A stretch of 10,900 nucleotides of DNA from JARRRL01 sp037380725 (lineage in GTDB: Bacteria > Pseudomonadota > Gammaproteobacteria > Pseudomonadales > JANQJO01). Shown in pieces: positions 6,334 through 10,900 of this stretch (its first letter is position 1; each line of letters opens with the position of its first letter). Below the pieces are notes generated by a model. The model did not search any database. It was not told where the DNA came from and worked only from the letters and a program-made list of their open reading frames with translations. A program made the translations under genes and the position numbers. The DNA lies in the NCBI GenBank assembly GCA_037380725.1, contig JARRRL010000053.1:1-10900 (forward strand). Direction: 5' to 3'.

Positions 6334-7608
6334 TTACGCCGCTCGCAGATACCCACCTGGAACCGTACGGACAAGACCTTTCAACTCTAAGAGCATGAGC
6401 TGAACAAGTAGTTCCTGGGACGTCAATCTCGTACGCAGCACCAAATGATCCATCGAAAGTGGCGATGTATCCAGCACTTCATACACCGAGCGCTCCAGCG
6501 GGTTCAAGGTATCTAAGCACGACAATTCGTCGGACTCCGACGCTTGCGTCATTTTCTGCGATGCCGCACAAACTTCCTGACTCGTCGTCTCGGAGGAAAG
6601 TGCTCTTGCGATGCTCGATTCCACAGCATCCACACACGGTGACGCCTCATCACTCTGTAACGCGTGCTTAAAGCGTGGCGCCAATATCTGCAATATATCC
6701 GACACACTTTCAGCGAGTACGGCGCCTTCTCGGATCAATTGGTGACAGCCCCTGACCATCACGTTGCTGATTAATCCAGGAACTGCAAACACGTCTTTGC
6801 CTTGATCCGCCGCAATGCGCGCCGTAATCAACGAACCGCTTTTCAATGCCGCCTCAACCACCAAAACACCAAAAGACAGACCGCACATGATGCGATTACG
6901 CCGTGGAAAGTTCTTACGATGCGGGGCAACACCCAATGGAAACTCGGATACCAACACACTGCCCGCCTCAATGATTCGTCGAGCCAGATCTGTATGGCTT
7001 TTCGGATATACCCGATCAAGCCCGTTACCCAGCACCGCAACCGTATGGCCTTGCGCTGCCAAAGCGTGTTCATGCGCGATCGCATCCACCCCCAAAGCCA
7101 AGCCACTGGTGATCACCATGCCCTGCTCCACCAAGCCTCTGGCAAAGTGAGCAGCATTGATCTGCCCGCCCTTCGACGGTTGACGCGTCCCCACAACAGC
7201 CACCTGCGGCAACATCAAAACATCTGGATTCCCAACGGTAAACAGAATAGGTGGCGAATCAGCAAACGGTCGCAATGCATCCGGGTAGCACGATTGCTGT
7301 TCAAAAATAATCGCATGCCCCGCTCTCTGGGACCACAACCAATCAGTTTCAGCGGACGCAATCAATGCCGCTCGCGAATCCGGATGGCGCAACGGTTCAC
7401 GCGCATCCGCAGGCAAGCAATTGGGTAAGGCCTCTAAGCCGCTTGGATCCAAAAAAGCCGCTGGGCGATGTAATGCCTCCAGTACGCGCCGATACGTCGC
7501 CGGACCAACCCGAGGGCAGCGCCACAAGGCTAAACAAGCAATGGCATCGTCTTCAGTAAATTCCGGTGATGGCGTTTCGTGTGTAGCAAGGGTAGCGTGC
7601 CGTGACAT
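6334..7608 (-). CDS. dprA: DNA-processing protein DprA (Smf)
   Basis: DprA binds incoming single-stranded DNA during natural transformation and loads RecA; it is also kept in many non-competent bacteria. The protein has 424 residues. A helical N-terminal region (~20-110) is followed by the Rossmann-like core (~115-305) with VAVVGTRQPSKGG (136-148), SGLALGVDAIAHEHAL (168-183), VAVLGNGLDRVYPKSH (190-205), SEFPLGVAPHRKNFPRRNRI (221-240), SGSLITARIAADQGKDVFAV (258-277) and PG (277-278). A Ser/Glu-rich linker (~318-362) joins a C-terminal winged-helix domain (~368-423, LNPLERSVYEVL to PGGYLR). The ATG at 7606-7608 has no clear Shine-Dalgarno, and an out-of-frame ATG lies 14 nt upstream. The stop codon lies in the loop of a GC-rich inverted repeat (6329-6341). 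The terminator and promoter-like site upstream suggest it is transcribed separately from the LysM gene. Confidence 0.95.
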   Translation of the reverse strand: MSRHATLATHETPSPEFTEDDAIACLALWRCPRVGPATYRRVLEALHRPAAFLDPSGLEALPNCLPADAREPLRHPDSRAALIASAETDWLWSQRAGHAIIFEQQSCYPDALRPFADSPPILFTVGNPDVLMLPQVAVVGTRQPSKGGQINAAHFARGLVEQGMVITSGLALGVDAIAHEHALAAQGHTVAVLGNGLDRVYPKSHTDLARRIIEAGSVLVSEFPLGVAPHRKNFPRRNRIMCGLSFGVLVVEAALKSGSLITARIAADQGKDVFAVPGLISNVMVRGCHQLIREGAVLAESVSDILQILAPRFKHALQSDEASPCVDAVESSIARALSSETTSQEVCAASQKMTQASESDELSCLDTLNPLERSVYEVLDTSPLSMDHLVLRTRLTSQELLVQLMLLELKGLVRTVPGGYLRAA

Positions 7609-7632
7609 GACATAAAATCCATAACGTTTGTG

Positions 7633-7662
7633 AGTATATGCTCAGCAATGACGGTATCACAA
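7633..7662 (-). promoter_or_regulatory. Possible sigma70 promoter for dprA
   Basis: On the minus strand TTGTGA (7657-7662; 4 of 6 to TTGACA) and TATACT (7633-7638; 5 of 6) are separated by 18 nt. A start site near 7626 would give a leader of about 18 nt before the dprA ATG. The position between the LysM-gene terminator and dprA supports it. Confidence 0.5.
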
Positions 7663-7735
7663 AAGATCAATAGTTAATCTTTTAATAACCCGCACCACAT
7701 TCTCTACTCTACGCAAGGCACGCCATCGATACAAC

Positions 7736-7762
7736 GAAAAACGGGGTGCTCAATCACCCCGT
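7736..7762 (-). terminator. Intrinsic terminator after the LysM gene
   Basis: A perfect 8-bp GC-rich stem ACGGGGTG/CACCCCGT (7741-7748 with 7755-7762) has a 6-nt loop and, read on the minus strand, is followed by TTTTC. It lies about 43 nt after the LysM-gene stop, in the right orientation. The T-run is short but follows the stem directly. Confidence 0.82.
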
Positions 7763-7804
7763 CTGCAACATCCTGAAACACGCTTAAAATCGTTCCCATG
7801 AAAA

Positions 7805-8869
7805 CTAAGGATTTTTCACCACATCAAACACTTTCAAGGTTTTTTGCGCCTTCAACACCAAGCCGAAACTCACCTTCTCAAATGTGCGAAAAATAATCAA
7901 CAGCCCCGCACGCTCTGAAGGTAATTGCAGCAGTTCACTGGTAAATCGGTCTCGCACGCGTTCGCCTTTTCGAAAAATAGCCAATACATCCCCCACCGCC
8001 ACACTGTCGCGCTCTCCTCGATTCAACACCACGACATTGTACTGACTGACGTTGCGCACCCCTCCAAACACGTGAATGATTTTCCCTTGAATATCCACCT
8101 CAGGAGACCGGGGATAAAACACCGACTCCACCTTACGTTCAATCGTCGGCAATAATCGATCGCCCACACGTATGTCTTTGTTGGTGTTCAATAAACGCAA
8201 CGTTGATATTTCATCATCGATTGAAATCAATTTAGACAGACCCAATTGCTTGGCTTCCCAACCCAGCAATTCACCCGTATCGGGATCTTTGAAAGGCGCG
8301 CCTTTTCGGTAAATGCCAAATGCCGTTTGATTTTCAATCAGCTTACCGCGCACGTACACCTTATCGCCCGCTCCCAGCACGATTCGTTGATCGCCGCCCG
8401 CCACCACATAGGGCGCTCCATCCAGCTCAGTTTCAGTGACAACGCGGTTATCCACCAAAAAACTTTGTACTGCATCCAGCGGAATCGCCGGAATCACCGA
8501 ATCCAACTTGCTCACCCGTGGGCGAGGAGACAATTTGATCGTTCCATTTGGCATGTGAGTGCGCGCATTACCCAAATCCGAGGTATCGGCTCGATCGACC
8601 GTCAAACGCGGCTTCCCATTCACATACACCATTCGAATGACATCGCCGGGATATATCAAGTGCGGGTTTTCAATTTGTTCATTGGCATACCATATCTCTG
8701 GCCATTTCCACGGATCCCGCAAAAAGGTATCGGCAATACCCCATAATGTATCCCCCTTTTTGACGACGTAGCGCTCAGGTGGTGAATCTCGAAATGGTGC
8801 TTCGGCAGCGCAAAGCACGCCTACGCCCATCATCGCAAGTACAATCAGAATGCGACATAATGTTGTCAT
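7805..8869 (-). CDS. Exported LysM-domain protein
   Basis: This is a secreted or periplasmic protein of 354 residues that should bind peptidoglycan through one LysM domain. The chosen start ATG 8867-8869 gives a Sec signal peptide (hydrophobic core ~7-21, ending VGVLCAAEA), and AGGGA precedes it by about 9-10 nt. The frame is open a further 28 codons upstream, but that would bury the signal peptide. Cys20 is not in a proper lipobox (GVLC), so it is probably not a lipoprotein. LysM spans about residues 34-80 (YVVKKGDTLWGIADTFL, then IENPHLIYPGDVIRM). The remaining ~270 residues look like a soluble mainly beta domain ending in FDVVKNP, with no known catalytic motif that I can see. A LysM protein of this kind beside dprA and opposite def is a recurring arrangement in Pseudomonas-type genomes. 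Its exact role is unknown. Confidence 0.88.
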   Translation of the reverse strand: MTTLCRILIVLAMMGVGVLCAAEAPFRDSPPERYVVKKGDTLWGIADTFLRDPWKWPEIWYANEQIENPHLIYPGDVIRMVYVNGKPRLTVDRADTSDLGNARTHMPNGTIKLSPRPRVSKLDSVIPAIPLDAVQSFLVDNRVVTETELDGAPYVVAGGDQRIVLGAGDKVYVRGKLIENQTAFGIYRKGAPFKDPDTGELLGWEAKQLGLSKLISIDDEISTLRLLNTNKDIRVGDRLLPTIERKVESVFYPRSPEVDIQGKIIHVFGGVRNVSQYNVVVLNRGERDSVAVGDVLAIFRKGERVRDRFTSELLQLPSERAGLLIIFRTFEKVSFGLVLKAQKTLKVFDVVKNP

Positions 8870-8984
8870 GCTGTGAATCCCTGTGTTGACGCTTTCTATA
8901 GCTTCCTGAAAGCATAGCAAAGCTTTGAATACTATCCGCTCACGTTTCATCAAAATCCAGCGGGTGACGGCGCTAACATATTGA

Positions 8985-9002
8985 TTTCTGTTTCCACAGA
9001 AA
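8985..9002. repeat. Inverted repeat TTTCTGT-TTCC-ACAGAAA in the divergent promoter region
   Basis: Perfect 7-bp arms (8985-8991 and 8996-9002) flank a 4-nt spacer. It lies between the divergent LysM gene and def, about 18 nt before the putative def -35. It could be an operator or a small cruciform; no T-run follows on either strand, so it is not a terminator. I do not recognise a specific regulator site. Confidence 0.5.
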
Positions 9003-9019
9003 CAATCTGAAACACGCGC

Positions 9020-9048
9020 TTACGATTCGCTGTAGTAAACTTTATAAT
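9020..9048 (+). promoter_or_regulatory. Probable promoter of def-fmt-rsmB
   Basis: A perfect -10 TATAAT at 9043-9048 has TTACGA (3 of 6) at 9020-9025 with 17-nt spacing. The expected transcription start is near 9055. The 257-nt divergent gap (8870-9126) also has to hold the LysM-gene promoter on the other strand, for which I found only weak candidates. Confidence 0.65.
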
Positions 9049-9126
9049 AGATGCCAATGCATTAATCATCGCATGGTTTTGTAGAAGTATATAATGCGAT
9101 CAGATTTAAGGACCATCAAACCGCTC

Positions 9127-9627
9127 ATGGCACTGCTGCCCATATTGACCTTCCCTGACCGCCGTCTGCGAACGGTAGCCAAACCCATCGCATCGGTCAC
9201 CGATCAGCATCGTCAACTCATTGATGACATGCTTGAAACCATGTATGCTGCCCCAGGCGTTGGTTTGGCAGCCACGCAAGTTAATGTTCACGAACGCTTG
9301 CTCGTCGTGGACACTTCAGAAAATCAGCAACAGCCCTACGCGCTCATTAACCCAACGTGGACATCCTTGTCGGGCGAGAAACCCTATAACGAAGGATGCT
9401 TGTCTGTACCCGGTTTTTATGAAAGCGTGATCCGACCCGACATCATCCGAGTCGAAGCGCTGGACCGAAATGGCAAACGGTTTTCCATGGAATGTGATGG
9501 CTTACTGTCCGTAGCCATTCAACACGAGATTGACCACTTGGAAGGCAAACTATTTGTTGATTATTTGTCCAAACTCAAACGAGAACGCATACGAAAAAAA
9601 TTGGAAAAACAGCAGCGTACAGCCTAA
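9127..9627 (+). CDS. def: Peptide deformylase Def
   Basis: Def is the metalloenzyme that removes the N-formyl group from new proteins. From ATG 9127 the protein is 166 residues and starts MALLPILTFPDRRLRTVAKP, the standard family N-terminus. The three diagnostic motifs are present: GVGLAATQ (motif 1, nt ~9259-9282), EGCLSVP with the metal-binding Cys (nt ~9391-9411) and HEIDHLEG with the two metal-binding His and catalytic Glu (nt ~9523-9546). An in-frame ATG at 9094 would add 11 residues not seen in typical members. A TAAGGA lies between the two ATGs (9107-9112), 14 nt from 9127, which is longer than usual, so the start is not fully settled. It precedes fmt, its functional counterpart. Confidence 0.95.
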   Translation: MALLPILTFPDRRLRTVAKPIASVTDQHRQLIDDMLETMYAAPGVGLAATQVNVHERLLVVDTSENQQQPYALINPTWTSLSGEKPYNEGCLSVPGFYESVIRPDIIRVEALDRNGKRFSMECDGLLSVAIQHEIDHLEGKLFVDYLSKLKRERIRKKLEKQQRTA

Positions 9628-9755
9628 ACCCACATACCCTCAGCACACCAGTTCGTTTACGATGCGCCCTGTTTGACGCCAGATTTTTTGGTATGGTTAA
9701 CCGTTTATGCGCCATCAAGTAGTAAATATATCGTGATGAATGACAAGGCCACTTT

Positions 9756-10703
9756 GTGAATATAATTTTTGCAGGAACACCGGAGTTTGCCGCCGTCTCG
9801 CTGCGCGCGCTCTTAAACACGCCCCACACCATTACGGCCGTACTGACACAACCAGATCGGCCTCATGGTCGCGGACGAAAACACCACATCAGCCCTGTGA
9901 AATCGGTCGCGCTGGATGCACAAATCCCGGTATTGCAGCCCGAAAAGTTGAATCCAGAAGCCCAGCGTTTGCTCACCACTTACCCGTGCGATGTGATGAT
10001 TGTGTCTGCCTATGGCTTGATCATACCTCAGGCAATTTTAAGTTGGCCTCGACGCGGTTGCGTAAACATTCATGCCTCTTTATTGCCGCGTTGGCGCGGT
10101 GCGGCCCCCATTCAACGTGCTATCTTGGCGGGCGATAACAAAACCGGAATCAGCTTAATGCAAATGGATGTCGGTTTGGACACCGGTGCCATACTGGCCA
10201 CCGCTCCTACACCAATTCGTGATCGGGACACCGCTGCCAGCCTCCACGATCGCCTAGCCACACTGGGTGCAACCTTGCTGTGCGATCAACTCAACGCTAT
10301 ATCAAACGGTGCCATCACCGCTACGCCTCAAGACAACGCCCTTGCTTGCTACGCTCAAAAATTGACAAAAACCGAAGGTCTTATCGATTGGTCTCAGTCG
10401 GCAACCCTCATCGACCGACGCATTCGCGGTTTGAGCCCTTGGCCTGGCTGCTTTACGCATCTCAATCATCGTCGAATCAAAATCATCAGTGCTTCCGTTG
10501 ACGGACTTCAACAGCACGCCAGCCATCCACCCGGCCAATTAATCGATCTCACCTCGAACGGATTAGGCGTAACAACCGGCGACGGCATTCTACGTATCGC
10601 TCAATTACAACTTGAAGGCGCCAAAGCCATGACGGCGCAAGATGCCATAAATGGTCATCCGCAGTGGCTCAATACCCCTTCCATTTTTGAGGCCGCTCCC
10701 TAA
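9756..10703 (+). CDS. fmt: Methionyl-tRNA formyltransferase Fmt
   Basis: Fmt formylates methionyl-initiator tRNA using 10-formyl-tetrahydrofolate. The protein has 315 residues, the usual length. The start is GTG 9756 with AAGG (9745-9748) at 7-nt spacing, giving MNIIFAGTPEFAAVSLRALL. The N-terminal transferase domain carries TQPDRPHGRGRK (31-42), VSAYGLIIP (83-91), NIHASLLPRWRGAAPIQ (104-120) and MDVGLDTGAI (137-146); the catalytic triad is Asn104, His106 and Asp142. The C-terminal tRNA-binding domain begins near residue 205 (YAQKLTKTEGLIDW, IRGLSPWPG). A 128-nt gap separates it from def with no clear terminator, so read-through from the def promoter is likely. Confidence 0.96.
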   Translation: MNIIFAGTPEFAAVSLRALLNTPHTITAVLTQPDRPHGRGRKHHISPVKSVALDAQIPVLQPEKLNPEAQRLLTTYPCDVMIVSAYGLIIPQAILSWPRRGCVNIHASLLPRWRGAAPIQRAILAGDNKTGISLMQMDVGLDTGAILATAPTPIRDRDTAASLHDRLATLGATLLCDQLNAISNGAITATPQDNALACYAQKLTKTEGLIDWSQSATLIDRRIRGLSPWPGCFTHLNHRRIKIISASVDGLQQHASHPPGQLIDLTSNGLGVTTGDGILRIAQLQLEGAKAMTAQDAINGHPQWLNTPSIFEAAP

Positions 10704-10773
10704 CCCGCACCGCTCAAACAAAAAACACGGCTGCCCGCTCTCACCACACAACCCAGACTGAGCTCAATCCCAA

Positions 10774-10900
10774 ATGACAACAATAGCACCCACCACACAT
10801 TCCAAGCCCCCGAACAACCAGGACCGTATTGCAGCGCTGACCACGCTCTTGCACGTTTTACCAGGCGCCAGCACACCGCGATCCTTGACACAGCTGCTAA
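10774..10900 (+). CDS. rsmB: Probable 16S rRNA (cytosine967-C5)-methyltransferase RsmB, N-terminus only
   Basis: An open frame from ATG 10774 runs off the right edge (42 codons visible); an in-frame TGA at 10759-10761 closes it upstream. The visible segment RIAALTTLLHVLPGAS followed by SLTQLL resembles the start of the NusB-like domain of RsmB (Sun/Fmu), and rsmB is the usual gene after fmt in gammaproteobacteria. The methyltransferase domain is outside the window, so the call rests mainly on position. The Shine-Dalgarno is weak and the first ~14 residues are poorly conserved Thr/Pro/Asn-rich sequence. Confidence 0.65.
   Translation, partial: MTTIAPTTHSKPPNNQDRIAALTTLLHVLPGASTPRSLTQLL

Noticed and set aside
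6802..7428. 208-codon open frame on the + strand
   Set aside because: It lies antisense within the strongly conserved dprA core, its product is Arg/Gln/His-rich low-information sequence, and it has no recognisable motif.
7530..7622. 30-codon frame on the minus strand starting 14 nt upstream of dprA and overlapping its start
   Set aside because: It has no Shine-Dalgarno and no recognisable product; a regulatory upstream ORF is possible but unsupported.
8246..8746. 166-codon open frame on the + strand
   Set aside because: It is antisense to the LysM-protein gene, with no recognisable motif; it reads as a shadow of that gene.
8891..8916. TATAGA/TATGCT sites as the LysM-gene promoter, and the GCTTTC...GAAAGC inverted repeat (8891-8896, 8908-8913)
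   Set aside because: Neither hexamer has a convincing -35, and the 6-bp stem has an 11-nt loop; chance is a sufficient explanation.
8870..8953. Upstream 28-codon extension of the LysM gene
   Set aside because: It would place the clear signal peptide internally; ATG 8869 has a better ribosome-binding site.
9695..9702. GGTTAACC palindrome between def and fmt
   Set aside because: Only 8 bp, with no associated promoter or terminator features.

Overview
The window looks like a piece of gammaproteobacterial chromosome of medium G+C content. The main evidence is gene content and order: a tsaC-hemF-aroE block and dprA on one strand, a LysM-domain exported protein next to dprA, and a divergent def-fmt-rsmB run. 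As I recall it, this is the arrangement near the replication origin in Pseudomonas and relatives (there with an extra gene between tsaC and hemF). I cannot name the genus.

Layout. Positions 2-1530 (+) hold the end of a zinc-importer operon: znuC, whose first ~20 codons are off the left edge, overlapped by znuB. Positions 1531-1691 are a dense intergenic stretch with three head-to-tail DnaA-box-like nonamers at an exact 12-nt step, a perfect 12-bp palindrome and a small hairpin. Positions 1692-3731 (+) encode a 679-residue membrane protein. Its first half is a recognisable DUF4407 protein, and its second half is an unrecognised extension with about seven more membrane segments. It ends tail to tail with aroE, the two genes sharing one TTAA as their stop codons. 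Positions 3728-6224 (-) are aroE, hemF and tsaC (read tsaC-hemF-aroE), and 6334-7608 (-) is dprA. A promoter-like site and an intrinsic terminator lie between dprA and the LysM gene (7805-8869, -). A 257-nt divergent intergenic region (8870-9126) carries a perfect inverted repeat and a good sigma70 -10 box for def. def (9127-9627), fmt (9756-10703) and the first 42 codons of probable rsmB run off the right edge on the + strand.

How the genes work together. ZnuC and ZnuB are the ATPase and channel of high-affinity zinc uptake. AroE makes shikimate, HemF performs the aerobic step of haem synthesis, and TsaC starts tRNA t6A37 synthesis. DprA handles incoming single-stranded DNA. Def and Fmt are the paired enzymes that remove and add the formyl group on initiator methionine, and RsmB methylates 16S rRNA. 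The housekeeping genes are ordinary and intact. The least explained parts are the 1599-1668 intergenic cluster and the long DUF4407 protein beside the zinc genes.

The + strand is richer in C than G wherever I counted by eye (1021-1080: 21 C/14 G; 4741-4800: 19/15; 7981-8040: 27/7; 10681-10740: 25/10). This fits the whole window lying on one replication arm with the minus strand as the leading-type strand. No insertion sequence, CRISPR, tRNA or rRNA was seen.
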